From Pedobacter ginsenosidimutans (GTDB lineage Bacteria; Bacteroidota; Bacteroidia; Sphingobacteriales; Sphingobacteriaceae): 64,000 nucleotides of DNA. A model generated the notes under the pieces. The model made no database searches. It saw nothing but the letters and a program-made list of their open reading frames with translations, and had not been told where the DNA came from. Shown here in pieces: positions 36,737 through 46,857 of the stretch; within the stretch, counting starts at the first letter, position 1, and each line of letters opens with the position of its first letter. Both the position numbers and the translations under genes were made by a program. The DNA lies in assembly GCF_001442625.1 (NCBI RefSeq), contig NZ_LMZQ01000005.1, forward strand, positions 62,001 through 126,000, given 5' to 3'.

Positions 36737-38218
36737 ATGGCAAATTATTTTAACACATTACCTCTTAGAGAAAAATTAAACCAATTAGGTGTTTGCGACT
36801 TCATGGACAGTTCTGAATTTTTAGATGGCGTTAGCGCATTAAAAGGTAAAAAACTGGTAATTGTAGGTTGTGGCGCACAAGGCTTAAACCAAGGTTTAAA
36901 TTTAAGAGATAGTGGTTTAGATGTAAGCTACACTTTACGTAAGGAAGCAATTGAAGGCAAACGCGATTCGTGGAAAAACGCAACCGAAAACAATTTTACA
37001 GTTGGCACTTACGAAGAACTGATTCCAAATGCAGATGTAGTAATTAACCTTACTCCAGATAAACAACATACCGCTGTTGTAAATGCAATTATGCCTTTAA
37101 TGAAAGAAGGTGCTACTTTGTTATATTCTCACGGTTTTAATATCGTTGAAGAAGGTATGCAGATCCGTAAAGATTTAACCGTTATTATGGTTGCGCCTAA
37201 ATGCCCAGGTAGCGAAGTTAGAGCAGAATATGTTCGTGGTTTTGGTGTTCCTACCCTAATTGCAGTTCACCCTGAAAACGATCCTCAAGGTAAAGGATTG
37301 GCACAGGCAAAAGCATATTGTGCTGGTACAGGTGGTCACAGAGCTGGTGTATTAAAATCATCTTTCGTAGCTGAGGTAAAATCAGATTTAATGGGCGAGC
37401 AAACCATCCTTTGTGGTTTATTGCAAACAGGTTCTATCCTGTCTTTCGATAAAATGGTAGAAAAAGGAATCGATGCAGGTTATGCTTCTAAATTGGTTCA
37501 ATATGGTGTTGAGGTAATTACCGAAGCCTTAAAACAAGGTGGTATTACGGCCATGATGGACAGATTAAGTAATGTAGCTAAAATCAAAGCTTTCGAAATT
37601 TCGGAAGAATTGAAAGATATTATGCGTCCATTATTCCAAAAACACCAGGATGACATTATGAGTGGCGAATTTAGCCGTATCATGATGGAAGATTGGGCAA
37701 ATGGTGATAAAAACCTATTGGCTTGGAGAGCTGAAACTGGCGAAACCGCTTTCGAAAAAACGCCTGCTGGTGACGTTAAAATCGGTGAGCAAGAATATTT
37801 CGATAACTATACTTTAATGGTTGCTTTTGTTCGCGCTGGTGTTGAATTGGCTTTCGAAACCATGGTACAAGCTGGTATTAAACCAGAGTCGGCTTACTAC
37901 GAATCGTTACACGAAACACCACTTATTGCCAACACCATTGCGCGTAAGAAATTGTTCGAAATGAACCGTGTTATTTCTGATACTGCTGAATACGGTTGTT
38001 ATTTGTTCGATCAGGCTTGTAAACCACTTTTGGGTGATTTCATGAAAAAAGTAGATACTGATTTAGTTGGTAAAAACTTCAACGAAGGTAAAGATGGCGC
38101 TGTTGATAACAGACAATTAATTGATATCAACGAGGCTATCCGCTCTCACCAGGTAGAACAAATTGGAGCAACCTTGCGTAAAGCAATGACTGCAATGAAA
38201 GCAATTAAAACAGCATAG
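36737..38218 (+). CDS. ilvC: Ketol-acid reductoisomerase (class II)
   Basis: A 493-residue enzyme of the long class II form, which isomerises and reduces acetolactate and acetohydroxybutyrate with NADPH. The Rossmann segment is [24 protein letters not shown], starting about residue 40. The double C-terminal knotted domain includes [20 protein letters not shown] and [20 protein letters not shown]. Class II occurs in Bacteroidota, enterobacteria and plants. It is preceded by an AT-rich gap with a partial GAGATATGA repeat. Confidence 0.97.
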   Translation: MANYFNTLPLREKLNQLGVCDFMDSSEFLDGVSALKGKKLVIVGCGAQGLNQGLNLRDSGLDVSYTLRKEAIEGKRDSWKNATENNFTVGTYEELIPNADVVINLTPDKQHTAVVNAIMPLMKEGATLLYSHGFNIVEEGMQIRKDLTVIMVAPKCPGSEVRAEYVRGFGVPTLIAVHPENDPQGKGLAQAKAYCAGTGGHRAGVLKSSFVAEVKSDLMGEQTILCGLLQTGSILSFDKMVEKGIDAGYASKLVQYGVEVITEALKQGGITAMMDRLSNVAKIKAFEISEELKDIMRPLFQKHQDDIMSGEFSRIMMEDWANGDKNLLAWRAETGETAFEKTPAGDVKIGEQEYFDNYTLMVAFVRAGVELAFETMVQAGIKPESAYYESLHETPLIANTIARKKLFEMNRVISDTAEYGCYLFDQACKPLLGDFMKKVDTDLVGKNFNEGKDGAVDNRQLIDINEAIRSHQVEQIGATLRKAMTAMKAIKTA

Positions 38219-38230
38219 AAACAAAAAGAA

Positions 38231-38304
38231 TGTCATCCTGAGCCTGTCGAAGGAATTCTTTTTGTTTCTATAAAGAAAAAGTCTTCGACAAGCTCAGACT
38301 GACA
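38231..38304. repeat. Dispersed palindromic repeat between ilvC and leuC
   Basis: GTCATCCTGAGCCTGTCGAAG near the left end pairs with CTTCGACAAGCTCAGACTGAC on the right (near 38283-38303). A second copy of this type lies at 46244-46299. Both would fold into hairpins in the polycistronic RNA. Confidence 0.8.
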
Positions 38305-38323
38305 AACATTAAATAATAACGAA

Positions 38324-39736
38324 ATGTCAAAAACATTAGTAGAAAAAATTTGGGATGCTCACGTTGTAAAAAGTGAAGAAGGATTTCCTGATATTTTATA
38401 CATTGATACACACTTAATACACGAGGTAACCTCTCCGCAGGCATTTGATGGTTTGCGTAAAAGAGGATTACCTGTTTTTCGTCCGAAGCAAACTGTAGCA
38501 ACAGCCGATCATAATGTACCTACGTTAAATCAATTGTTGCCAATTAAAGAGGAGCTTTCGCGCTATCAGGTAGATATGTTAACGAAAAACTGTGCAGAAT
38601 TCGGTGTAGAACTGTACGGTTTAGGGCATCCTTTTCAAGGCATTGTACATGTTATCGGCCCTGAATTGGGTATCACCTTACCTGGTAAAACAATGGTTTG
38701 CGGCGATAGCCATACCTCTACCCATGGTGCTTTTGGTGCCATTGCATTTGGTATCGGTACTTCGCAGGTAGAGCAGGTTTTTGCAACGCAATGTTTATTG
38801 CAGTCGAAACCTAAAACCATGAAAATTGAGGTAAATGGCGAACTTGGAAAAGGTGTTGGTGCTAAAGACATTATCTTATACATTATTGCCAAAATCTCTG
38901 CTGCTGGCGGTACAGGTTATTTTATAGAATATGCAGGTTCGGCAATCGAAGCTTTAAGTATGGAAGCCCGCATGACGATCTGTAATATGAGTATCGAAAT
39001 GGGTGCACGCGGTGGATTAATTGCACCAGATCAAACTACTTTCGATTACATTAAAGGAAGAGAATTTGCTCCAGCAGGCGAAGAGTGGGATAAAGCTTTA
39101 GCTTATTGGAAAACATTATATAGCGATGCTGATGCGAAATTCGATAGTGTTTTAACTTTCGATGCGGCAGATATTGCACCTATGATTACCTATGGTACCA
39201 ACCCTGGAATGGGCATGGGTATTCAGGAACATATTCCGGCAACTGGTGCACAACCCGAAAAAGAAAAACTTTCGTACCAGAAAGCGTTAGATTATATGGG
39301 CTTTGATGACGATTCTTCATTAATTGGGAAACCGGTTGATTATGTGTTCATCGGAAGCTGCACCAACTCACGTATTGAAGATTTGCGCGAAGTTGCCGAT
39401 TTTGTTAAAGACAAACGCAAAGCTGATAACGTTACCGTTTGGATTGTTCCAGGTTCGAAACAGGTTGAGCAACAAGCTAAAAATGAAGGTTTGGATAAAA
39501 TTTTCGAAGCTGCTGGTTTCCAATTACGCGAACCTGGCTGTAGTGCCTGTTTAGGAATGAACGAAGATAAAATCCCTGCAGGTAAATATTGTGTATCTAC
39601 ATCAAACAGAAACTTTGAAGGCAGACAAGGACAAAATGCACGTACCTTATTGGCCAGTCCACTTACAGCAGCAGCAGCAGCCGTAACCGGAAAAATTACC
39701 GATGTAAGGGATTTGCTGGATAAGGTAGAAGGTTAA
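38324..39736 (+). CDS. leuC: 3-isopropylmalate dehydratase large subunit
   Basis: A 470-residue aconitase-family subunit with a [4Fe-4S] cluster. Features: [37 protein letters not shown] with the first cluster Cys, and [15 protein letters not shown] with the other two. With LeuD it isomerises 2- to 3-isopropylmalate in Leu synthesis. Normal length. It is separated from leuD by the small ABM gene and its repeat. Confidence 0.97.
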   Translation: MSKTLVEKIWDAHVVKSEEGFPDILYIDTHLIHEVTSPQAFDGLRKRGLPVFRPKQTVATADHNVPTLNQLLPIKEELSRYQVDMLTKNCAEFGVELYGLGHPFQGIVHVIGPELGITLPGKTMVCGDSHTSTHGAFGAIAFGIGTSQVEQVFATQCLLQSKPKTMKIEVNGELGKGVGAKDIILYIIAKISAAGGTGYFIEYAGSAIEALSMEARMTICNMSIEMGARGGLIAPDQTTFDYIKGREFAPAGEEWDKALAYWKTLYSDADAKFDSVLTFDAADIAPMITYGTNPGMGMGIQEHIPATGAQPEKEKLSYQKALDYMGFDDDSSLIGKPVDYVFIGSCTNSRIEDLREVADFVKDKRKADNVTVWIVPGSKQVEQQAKNEGLDKIFEAAGFQLREPGCSACLGMNEDKIPAGKYCVSTSNRNFEGRQGQNARTLLASPLTAAAAAVTGKITDVRDLLDKVEG

Positions 39737-39827
39737 CCCCTAAATCCCCTGAAGGGGACTTTAGCACTATGAATAATAATACTACCAGTACTCAATCAAA
39801 AGCCCCCTCAAGGGGGTTGGGGGTTTT
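39735..39827. repeat. Imperfect inverted repeat supplying a start codon
   Basis: Left arm 39735-39762 (AACCCCTAAATCCCCTGAAG...) and right arm 39799-39827 (AAGCCCCCTCAAGGGGGTTG...) are imperfect complements. The loop between them carries the ATG at 39769 used by the following gene. A single-arm relative lies near 44704-44740. Confidence 0.75.
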
Positions 39828-40122
39828 AGAAGTTGCCATATTAAATGTAAAAGCCGGGTTATCGGCTGATTTTGAAAAAGCTTTTAGCGAGGCACAAAAA
39901 ATTATTTCTTCTATAGAAGGTTACATTTCACATCAGCTTCAAAAATGCGTAGAGGTAGAAAATAAATATATCCTGCTGGTAAACTGGAAAACACTGGAGG
40001 CACATACCGAAGGTTTCAGAGGATCCGCAGAATACCAGGATTGGAAAAAGTTATTACATCACTTTTATGATCCTTTCCCAACAGTTGAACACTTTGAGAT
40101 AGTAGAGGGTTGTAAGGCTTAA
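39769..40122 (+). CDS. Antibiotic biosynthesis monooxygenase-like (ABM) protein with repeat-derived N-terminus
   Basis: A 117-residue protein. Residues from about 20 (VLEVAILNVKAGLSADFEKA) through LQKCVEVENKYILLVNWKTL and YQDWKKLLHHFYDPFPTVEHF form the ABM fold (dimeric alpha+beta barrel), found in quinol monooxygenases and haem-degrading enzymes. Residues 1-19 (MNNNTTSTQSKAPSRGLG) come from the intergenic inverted repeat. The usual Met just before V-x-E-V is absent, so the repeat seems to have replaced the original start. Function unknown; it splits leuC and leuD. Confidence 0.75.
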   Translation: MNNNTTSTQSKAPSRGLGVLEVAILNVKAGLSADFEKAFSEAQKIISSIEGYISHQLQKCVEVENKYILLVNWKTLEAHTEGFRGSAEYQDWKKLLHHFYDPFPTVEHFEIVEGCKA

Positions 40123-40188
40123 AGAATAAAGATAAAAAGTGGAATACAAGTCTTGCTACTTGGTACTCCTTACTTGATACTAATTGAC

Positions 40189-40773
40189 ATGAAAAAATTC
40201 ACAAAATTAACATCGGCAGTAGTGCCTTTAAATATAGAGAACATCGATACCGACCAGATTATCCCGGCGAGGTTTCTAAAAGCGACTACCCGCGAGGGTT
40301 TTGGTGAAAACTTGTTCCGCGATTGGCGTTATGAAAACGATAACCAGCCTAAAGCTGATTTCGTGATGAACAACCCAACCTACAGCGGCCAGGTTTTAGT
40401 GGCAGGGAAAAACTTTGGTTGTGGCAGTAGTCGCGAGCACGCTGCATGGGCTATTCAAGATGCTGGTTTTGACGCGGTTATCAGCAGTTTCTTTGCCGAT
40501 ATCTTTAAGGGAAATGCCTTGAACAATGGTTTATTACCCATTCAGGTAAGTGACGAATTTTTGGCGCAGATTTTCAAAGCGGTTGACAACAATCCAAAAT
40601 CGGCCTTAGAAGTTGATTTAGAAAATCAAACGGTTACCATTGTAGAAACTGGTGCTCAAGAATCATTTGAGATCAATCCTTACAAAAAATCGTGTTTGAT
40701 AAACGGTTATGATGATATCGATTTCATCTTGGCACAAAAAGAGTTAATCGCAGAATTTGAACAGACAAAATAA
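40189..40773 (+). CDS. leuD: 3-isopropylmalate dehydratase small subunit
   Basis: A 194-residue swivel-domain partner of LeuC. I chose the ATG at 40189 ([20 protein letters not shown]); the ATG at 40153 would read through a dispersed CTTGATACT-type repeat. Signature: [14 protein letters not shown] and [20 protein letters not shown]. The stop codon overlaps the start of the next gene (TAATG), so leuD and the ABC gene are translationally coupled. Confidence 0.96.
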   Translation: MKKFTKLTSAVVPLNIENIDTDQIIPARFLKATTREGFGENLFRDWRYENDNQPKADFVMNNPTYSGQVLVAGKNFGCGSSREHAAWAIQDAGFDAVISSFFADIFKGNALNNGLLPIQVSDEFLAQIFKAVDNNPKSALEVDLENQTVTIVETGAQESFEINPYKKSCLINGYDDIDFILAQKELIAEFEQTK

Positions 40774-42242
40774 TGCTTAAACCATTTGTCTACATACAAA
40801 ACCTAAACTTAAGTTACCGCAATAAAGCGGTACTAAAGGATTTGTATTGGGAAGTAAATGTGTGCCAAAACTGGGTTTTATGGGGCGAAAGTGGCAGCGG
40901 AAAAACTTCTTTGACTAAAGCGATTGCGGGTTTAATTCCTTCTCAGGGTAGTATTGAAATCAATTACAACGCCCAAAGTAAATTACCGGCCGAAGTTTTA
41001 TTTGTAGAAAGCTGGTATCAGTTTAAAAACCTCGAAGGTGTTGCAAACTTTTATTATCAGCAACGCTACACCAGCTTACAGGCCAATGATACTTTAACTG
41101 TACATGCAGAACTGGTAGCTTACGGCAAAGAAAAAGGACTTCATTTCGATTTGGTTGAACCCATTTTAGAAGCACTGGGCTTTGCTACTTTTGCGAGTTC
41201 ACAACTAATCGAATTATCAAGCGGCGAGCATAAAAAACTGCAATTGGTTAAAGCCTTATGGTTAAAACCCCAATTGTTAATTATCGATCAGCCTTATACC
41301 GGTTTAGATGCAGCATCGCGCAAAAACCTGAATACGCTTTTGGAGCAGATTACAGCAGAAGGTGTACAATTAATTTTAATCTGTAACGATTTAGAATTTC
41401 CAGAAAGCATTGATTCTTTTGCGGAGATTATAGACGGGCAGATTGTAAGCTCATTTTCAAGAGAAATTGGAGACCTTTCACCTGAAATACACAAAAAGAA
41501 AATACCCGCTTTTTTAAAGGAGTCGCCAATTTACTCATCAAATGATATGGTAAAAATGGTTGATGTAAACATCAGCTATGGCGAAAAACAGGTGCTAAAA
41601 AACATCAACTGGGAAGTTAAAGCTGGCGAAAAATGGTTATTGCAAGGCCCTAATGGCTCAGGAAAATCTACTTTATTGAGTTTAATAAACGGCGATCACC
41701 CCCAATCTTATGCCAACGAGCTTTATTTGTTTGGCAACCGGCGAGGAAGTGGCGAAAGCATTTGGGATATTAAGCAGCATATTGGTTTAATATCACCAGA
41801 GTTTCATTGGTACTTCGATGCCACCTCAACTGTTTGGAAGTGCATTGCTTCGGGCTTTTACGATACCGTAGGCCTGTTTCAGCAATTGCCTTATAGCAAA
41901 AGAGCACAAGTTGATGAGCTGATTGAATATTTTGGATTAACCGAAAACAAAAATGAATTATTAACCGCACTTCCACTCGGTAAACAGCGATTGGTATTAT
42001 TAGCGCGGACGATTATAAAAAATCCGGAACTATTAATTCTGGATGAGCCTTGCCAGGGTTTAGACCAACAGCAAACAAAACATTTTAACCAATTGGTTGA
42101 TGAACTGTGCAGCAACGGGATGACCTTAATTTACGTTGGCCATTTTGAATCGCAGCTGCCAACCTGCATAGAAAAAAGAATATTGTTAGAAAAAGGCGAG
42201 GTAAAAGTCGTCGAAAGTTTAAACACAGAAATATTAAGCTGA
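40773..42242 (+). CDS. Tandem ABC ATPase, ModF-like
   Basis: A 489-residue protein with two ABC ATPase domains. Domain 1 (about 5-225): Walker A GESGSGKTSL, signature LSSGEHKKLQLV and LLIIDQPYTGLD, where Gln replaces the catalytic Glu. Domain 2 (about 260-485): Walker A GPNGSGKSTL, LPLGKQRLVLLAR in place of LSGGQ, and LLILDEPCQGLD with the normal Glu. There is no membrane domain or ABC-F linker. ModF/PhrA-like soluble tandem ATPases have this form; their job is unclear. It overlaps leuD and precedes leuB. Confidence 0.82.
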   Translation: MLKPFVYIQNLNLSYRNKAVLKDLYWEVNVCQNWVLWGESGSGKTSLTKAIAGLIPSQGSIEINYNAQSKLPAEVLFVESWYQFKNLEGVANFYYQQRYTSLQANDTLTVHAELVAYGKEKGLHFDLVEPILEALGFATFASSQLIELSSGEHKKLQLVKALWLKPQLLIIDQPYTGLDAASRKNLNTLLEQITAEGVQLILICNDLEFPESIDSFAEIIDGQIVSSFSREIGDLSPEIHKKKIPAFLKESPIYSSNDMVKMVDVNISYGEKQVLKNINWEVKAGEKWLLQGPNGSGKSTLLSLINGDHPQSYANELYLFGNRRGSGESIWDIKQHIGLISPEFHWYFDATSTVWKCIASGFYDTVGLFQQLPYSKRAQVDELIEYFGLTENKNELLTALPLGKQRLVLLARTIIKNPELLILDEPCQGLDQQQTKHFNQLVDELCSNGMTLIYVGHFESQLPTCIEKRILLEKGEVKVVESLNTEILS

Positions 42243-42250
42243 TGCAAAAT

Positions 42251-42356
42251 TAACCACGGATAAAAAGGATGGACACAGATAAAAATCTAATGGCCCGTAA
42301 AGACACGAACCATGGCAAAAATCAATCTATGTTTATCTGTGAAAATCTCTGGTAAA
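42251..42356. repeat. Dispersed repeat between the ABC gene and leuB
   Basis: The gap contains AACCACGGATAAAAAGG and GGACACAGATAAAAATC, then TTTATCTGTGAAAATCTCTG, which are rough inverted partners. It is a different repeat type from the GTCAT family and can form a hairpin ahead of leuB. Confidence 0.55.
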
Positions 42357-42384
42357 AACTGTAGCGGCAAAAGAGGAGTCAACA

Positions 42385-43476
42385 ATGAAGAAGAACATTT
42401 TAGTAATACCTGGAGACGGTATTGGACCCGAAGTTACCACTTGGGGAAAAGCAGCATTAGAGAAAATTGCCGAAATTTTTGGCCATGAATTTGTGTTCGA
42501 AGAAGCTTTAATGGGCCATGCGGCTATTGAAGTTACCGGCGAGCCTTTGCCAGATGAAACTTTAGAAAAAGCAAGACAAAGTGATGCTATCCTTTTTGGA
42601 GCCATTGGCCACGCCAAATATGATAACGACCCAAGTTTAAAAGTTAGACCAGAACAAGGTCTGTTAAAAATCCGTAAGGAACTGGGTTTATTCGCTAATC
42701 TCCGCCCCATATTACTATTTGATGAACTTCTTCAGGCATCGAGCATCAAACCGGAAATTTTAAGAGGAACCGATATTTTGTTCTTCCGCGAATTAACGGG
42801 TGATGTTTACTTTGGTGAAAAAATTCGCTCTGAGGACCGTAATACTGCTTCAGACTTAATGATTTACCACCGTTATGAAGTAGAACGCATTGCGCATAAA
42901 GCTTACCAGGCCGCACAGCAACGTAATAAAAGATTATGTTCGGTAGATAAGGCAAATGTTTTAGAAAGTTCTCGCTTATGGCGCGAAACCGTTCAGGAAA
43001 TTGCAAAACAATATCCTGATGTAGAAACAGAGCACATGTTTATCGATAATGCAGCCATGCAGTTGATCAAAAACCCTAAAAAATTCGATGTGGTTTTAAC
43101 GGCCAATTTATTTGGAGATATTTTGACAGATGAGGCTTCACAGATTGCAGGTTCGATGGGTATGCTGGCTTCGGCATCTGTTGGCGAAAGCACAGGTTTC
43201 TTCGAGCCGATCCACGGTTCTGCACATGATATTGCAGGTAAAGATTTAGCTAACCCATTAGCCTCTATCCTATCGGCTGCATTAATGTTAGAAATTGGCT
43301 TCGGACTAAAAGAAGAAGCTAAATTATTGGTTGACACCATCGACCAGGTATTGAAAGAAGGTTTTAGAACACATGACATTGCCGACCAAAATACAAACCG
43401 GTTTAAAGTTTTAGGCACAGCCGAAATGGGCAAATTGGTTCTTAAATTCTTATCACAAAAATTAATCACTTCCTAA
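42385..43476 (+). CDS. leuB: 3-isopropylmalate dehydrogenase
   Basis: A 363-residue NAD-dependent beta-decarboxylating dehydrogenase. Features: [33 protein letters not shown], and [19 protein letters not shown] followed by [20 protein letters not shown]. It oxidises 3-isopropylmalate to the keto acid precursor of Leu. Standard length. The leuA start follows after 10 nt. Confidence 0.96.
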   Translation: MKKNILVIPGDGIGPEVTTWGKAALEKIAEIFGHEFVFEEALMGHAAIEVTGEPLPDETLEKARQSDAILFGAIGHAKYDNDPSLKVRPEQGLLKIRKELGLFANLRPILLFDELLQASSIKPEILRGTDILFFRELTGDVYFGEKIRSEDRNTASDLMIYHRYEVERIAHKAYQAAQQRNKRLCSVDKANVLESSRLWRETVQEIAKQYPDVETEHMFIDNAAMQLIKNPKKFDVVLTANLFGDILTDEASQIAGSMGMLASASVGESTGFFEPIHGSAHDIAGKDLANPLASILSAALMLEIGFGLKEEAKLLVDTIDQVLKEGFRTHDIADQNTNRFKVLGTAEMGKLVLKFLSQKLITS

Positions 43477-43486
43477 ACTTAAGATT

Positions 43487-44647
43487 ATGATTCACGACCC
43501 AAACAAAGTTTATATTTTCGACACGACATTGCGTGACGGGGAGCAGGTTCCAGGCTGCCAGTTAGATACAAACCAAAAAGTAGAAATCGCTAAATCACTT
43601 GAGCTTTTAGGTGTTGATGTGATTGAAGCTGGTTTCCCGGTATCTAGTCCTGGAGATTTTAATAGCGTAATTGAGTTATCAAAAGCAGTTACCAACCCGA
43701 TTATCTGCGCGTTAACCCGTGCAAATAAAAACGATATCGATGTTGCTGCAGATGCTTTACGTTATGCGAAAAGGCCACGTATCCACACCGGGATTGGTTC
43801 ATCTGATTTCCACATTAAACATAAATTTAACAGCACCCGCGAAGAAATTTTAGAACGTGCTGTTGAAGCCGTAAGGTACTCGAAAAAATTTGTGGAAGAT
43901 GTTGAATTCTACGCAGAGGATGCCGGCCGTGCAGATATCGAGTTTTTAGCCAAAATGGTTGAAGCGGTAATTGCTGCTGGTGCAACTGTAGTAAATATTC
44001 CAGATACCAACGGTTATTGCTTACCAGACCAATACGGCTCGAAAATTCTTTTCTTAAAAGAGAATGTAAAAAATATCGATAAAGCCATTATCTCTGTGCA
44101 TTGCCACAACGATTTAGGCTTGGCTACAGCGAATTCTATCGCAGGCTTACAGAATGGTGCCCGCCAGGTAGAATGTACGATAAACGGCATCGGAGAGCGC
44201 GCAGGCAATACATCCATGGAAGAAGTCGTCATGATTTTGAAAACACACAAGATTTTAGGCTTAAACACTCAAATTGATGCTACCCGTTTCTATGAAATGA
44301 GCCATATGGTGCGTAACCAGATGAATATGCCTGTTCAACCTAATAAAGCAATTGTTGGTGGAAATGCATTTTCGCATAGTTCAGGCATTCATCAGGATGG
44401 TTTCTTGAAAAACCGTGAAAACTATGAAATTATTAAACCAGAAGATGTTGGTTTCCCTGACGCAACGATTGTATTAACGGCAAGAAGCGGACGCCATGCT
44501 TTAAAACACCATTTAGACCGTTTAGGCCATAAATTGGAAAAAGATCATTTAGATATTGTTTACAAACAATTTTTGGTTTTAGCCGATAGCAAACAAGGCA
44601 TTAACGATTACGATTTAAACCAATTGGTTGCTTTGCATTTGGCGTAA
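43487..44647 (+). CDS. leuA: 2-isopropylmalate synthase lacking the regulatory domain
   Basis: A 386-residue enzyme; the usual LeuA has about 510-550 residues. The TIM barrel is complete: [16 protein letters not shown], the metal-binding [20 protein letters not shown] and [16 protein letters not shown]; a flexible subdomain follows ([20 protein letters not shown]). The C-terminal LeuA dimer/allosteric domain is absent and the frame stops normally at LVALHLA. Condensation of acetyl-CoA and 2-ketoisovalerate should be intact while Leu feedback is probably lost; homocitrate synthase is an alternative for this short form, but the leu context argues for LeuA. Confidence 0.92.
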   Translation: MIHDPNKVYIFDTTLRDGEQVPGCQLDTNQKVEIAKSLELLGVDVIEAGFPVSSPGDFNSVIELSKAVTNPIICALTRANKNDIDVAADALRYAKRPRIHTGIGSSDFHIKHKFNSTREEILERAVEAVRYSKKFVEDVEFYAEDAGRADIEFLAKMVEAVIAAGATVVNIPDTNGYCLPDQYGSKILFLKENVKNIDKAIISVHCHNDLGLATANSIAGLQNGARQVECTINGIGERAGNTSMEEVVMILKTHKILGLNTQIDATRFYEMSHMVRNQMNMPVQPNKAIVGGNAFSHSSGIHQDGFLKNRENYEIIKPEDVGFPDATIVLTARSGRHALKHHLDRLGHKLEKDHLDIVYKQFLVLADSKQGINDYDLNQLVALHLA

Positions 44648-44689
44648 AAGCTGAAAGGTTAAAGACTAAAACTAAAAGCAAGTGGCGAA

Positions 44690-44885
44690 TTGCCTTAAAA
44701 ACTTTGAGGGGTGTCCCCTTTTGGAGGGGGCAGGGGGAGGATTTAAGTTTGAAACACAAACCTTGCTCCCTAAACCTGATCCGATAGCTATCGGATGGAA
44801 TGAGCGCAGCGAAATAAAATGTAAAGCAGGAGAGCTGCCTCCGATGGAATGCCAAACCCTGCTTTACAAAAAAATATATAAGAGA
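44690..44885. repeat. Composite of dispersed repeats between leuA and ilvA
   Basis: This gap carries three repeat pieces: TGTCCCCTTTTGGAGGGGGC (one arm of the type at 39735), ATCCGATAGCTATCGGAT (the palindrome of the type at 828), and CTGCTTTACA-type sequence with an inverted mate. A short ORF crossing it is not a gene. Confidence 0.6.
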
Positions 44886-44929
44886 ATATCAGTCTTGATA
44901 CTTGATTCTCTCTACTTGATACTACAACA

Positions 44930-46180
44930 ATGAATACTACAACACCGAATACATTAGATTTTTTATCTGCATCGCAACGGTTAAAAGGCGTAGTAAAACG
45001 TACGCCTTTAGAGTTTAATGCCGGACTTTCTGCTCATTACAATGCCAACATTTATTTGAAAAGAGAAGACCTGCAGATTGTACGCTCATACAAATTACGT
45101 GGTGCCTACAATAAAATTAGCACATTGCCACAAGATGCATTAATTAACGGTGTAGTTTGTGCAAGTGCAGGTAACCACGCGCAAGGTGTGGCCTATTCAT
45201 GCAAGAAACTTGGCATTAAAGGGGTGATTTTTATGCCGGAAATTACGCCGAAACAAAAGGTTAAACAGACTTACATGTTTGGTGGCGACAATGTTGAAGT
45301 GGTTTTAGTTGGCGATACTTTTGATGATTGTTTAAAAGAAGCCCTGGCCTATAGTGCCGAAAAATCAGCCACTTTTATTCCTCCTTTTGATGATGAAAAA
45401 GTAATTGAAGGGCAAGCAACTGTTGGTGTAGAGATTTATGAAGACCTACCTGATTTAGATATTATTGTAATGCCTGTAGGTGGTGGCGGTTTGGCATCAG
45501 GCGTGAGTGCTTACATGAAAACCGTTAAACCCGAAGTGAAATTGGTTGGTGTTGAGCCGCTAGGTGCACCATCAATGGTTACAGCGATGGAATATGGTGG
45601 TCCGTTTACCTTAGATGAAATAGACCGCTTTGTGGATGGTGCAGCTGTAAAAAGAATTGGCCATATCACTTACGAATATTGTAAGGAACTGTTAGATCAG
45701 ATGCATTTAATCCCTGAAGGAAAAATCTGTACGACCATTTTAAAATTGTATAACGAAGATGCCATTGTTGTTGAACCTGCAGGAGCACTCTCTGTTGCAG
45801 CATTAGATCAGCTTAAAGACCAGATTGCCGGCAAAACGGTAGTTTGTATCGTAAGCGGTGGAAACAACGATATTGAGCGCATGCAGGAGATTAAAGAGAA
45901 ATCTTTGCTTTTCGAAGGTTTAAAACATTATTTCATTGTACGTTTCCCGCAAAGACCAGGGGCTTTAAAGTTATTCGTGAATGAGGTTTTAGGTCCACAG
46001 GATGATATTACCCGTTTTGAGTTTATTAAAAAAACAAATAAAGAAAATGGTCCTGCATTGGTTGGTATAGAACTTTCTAATAAAAACGATTATGCAAGTT
46101 TATTACAACGCATGAAAGATTTTAAATTCGAAATTATTGAACTAAACCAGGACCAGACTTTGTTTGAGTATTTGGTTTAA
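44930..46180 (+). CDS. ilvA: Threonine ammonia-lyase (threonine deaminase)
   Basis: A 416-residue PLP enzyme making 2-ketobutyrate from Thr, the entry step to Ile. Features: LKREDLQIVRSYKLRGAYNK with the PLP Lys, CASAGNHAQGVAYSCKKLG, and VGGGGLASGVSAYM binding the phosphate. One C-terminal ACT-like domain is present (about 325-410), not two as in E. coli IlvA, so Ile inhibition may differ. Its promoter region is full of repeats and a CTTGATACTTGATTC spacer. Confidence 0.95.
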   Translation: MNTTTPNTLDFLSASQRLKGVVKRTPLEFNAGLSAHYNANIYLKREDLQIVRSYKLRGAYNKISTLPQDALINGVVCASAGNHAQGVAYSCKKLGIKGVIFMPEITPKQKVKQTYMFGGDNVEVVLVGDTFDDCLKEALAYSAEKSATFIPPFDDEKVIEGQATVGVEIYEDLPDLDIIVMPVGGGGLASGVSAYMKTVKPEVKLVGVEPLGAPSMVTAMEYGGPFTLDEIDRFVDGAAVKRIGHITYEYCKELLDQMHLIPEGKICTTILKLYNEDAIVVEPAGALSVAALDQLKDQIAGKTVVCIVSGGNNDIERMQEIKEKSLLFEGLKHYFIVRFPQRPGALKLFVNEVLGPQDDITRFEFIKKTNKENGPALVGIELSNKNDYASLLQRMKDFKFEIIELNQDQTLFEYLV

Positions 46181-46243
46181 TGGTTTAACCGCAAAGGGCG
46201 GAAAGTTTTTCACAAAGCACACAAAGTATAATTTAATTCCTTT

Positions 46244-46299
46244 GTCATCCTGAGCCTGTCGAAGGACAATCACAGTGTTTCGACAAGCTCAACATGACA
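46244..46299. repeat. Dispersed palindromic repeat before the cupin gene
   Basis: GTCATCCTGAGCCTGTCGAAG (from 46244) is followed by TTTCGACAAGCTCAACATGAC. It is a shorter relative of the element at 38231-38304 and forms a hairpin. Confidence 0.75.
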
Positions 46300-46317
46300 C
46301 ATCTTTAATAAAGAAAA

Positions 46318-46668
46318 ATGAATTTCAAAGACCTAAGCAACAAAGCATTAATTTCTGACAGCGATATTGATTGGGAAGATTTAGGAGCAGGCGTTAAACG
46401 CAAAATTATGGCTTATGATAACCCGTTGATGCTGGTTAAGGTAGAATTTGAAAAAGACGCTATTGGTACCATTCACAATCATCCTCATTTGCAAATGAGT
46501 TATGTAGCAAAAGGAAGTTTTGAGGTTAGCATGGGTGATGATAAGAAAATCTTAAACGAAGGCGATGTTTTCTTTGCCCCATCAAATGTATTTCATGGCG
46601 TTGTTTGTTTAGAAGCTGGATTATTGATCGATATTTTTAATCCGCATCGGGAAGATTTTTTGAAATAA
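46318..46668 (+). CDS. Cupin domain protein
   Basis: A 116-residue single cupin: VKRKIMAYDNPLMLVKVEFE, then IGTIHNHPHLQMSYVAKGSF with metal-type His, EVSMGDDKKILNEGDVFFAP and NVFHGVVCLEAGLLIDIF. The two conserved cupin motifs are present. It is similar to small bacterial cupins with unknown small-molecule binding roles. It lies at the end of the branched-chain locus but is separated by a repeat. Confidence 0.8.
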   Translation: MNFKDLSNKALISDSDIDWEDLGAGVKRKIMAYDNPLMLVKVEFEKDAIGTIHNHPHLQMSYVAKGSFEVSMGDDKKILNEGDVFFAPSNVFHGVVCLEAGLLIDIFNPHREDFLK

Positions 46669-46679
46669 AACCGATGGCC

Positions 46680-46802
46680 GTCATTTCGAGCGGACCCGAT
46701 AGCTATCGGGTGCAACGCAGTCGAGAACCCGCAGGCTCAGCAAAGCTAAATCTGTCTCGAGGCAGATCTCTCCGTTCCACTGCGTTCCGGTCGGGATGAC
46801 GG
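46680..46802. repeat. Dispersed palindromic intergenic repeat, copy B (inverted relative to copy A)
   Basis: The left end GTCATTTCGAGCGGACCCG continues into the palindrome ACCCGATAGCTATCGGGT (46694-46711). The right part has CAGATCTCTCCGTTCCACTG and ends GGGATGACGG. Its reverse complement resembles 828-950 along most of its length. It lies between the convergent cupin and DUF4230 genes. Confidence 0.85.
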
Positions 46803-46857
46803 GATCTAGTGTGTCGATCGCTAGGAACCTTCCGCCTTAAACCTTTTACCTTCCACC

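Noticed and set aside
44682..44933. Plus-strand ORF of 83 codons before ilvA
   Set aside because: It runs through composite dispersed repeats and ends in the ilvA start; no protein family.
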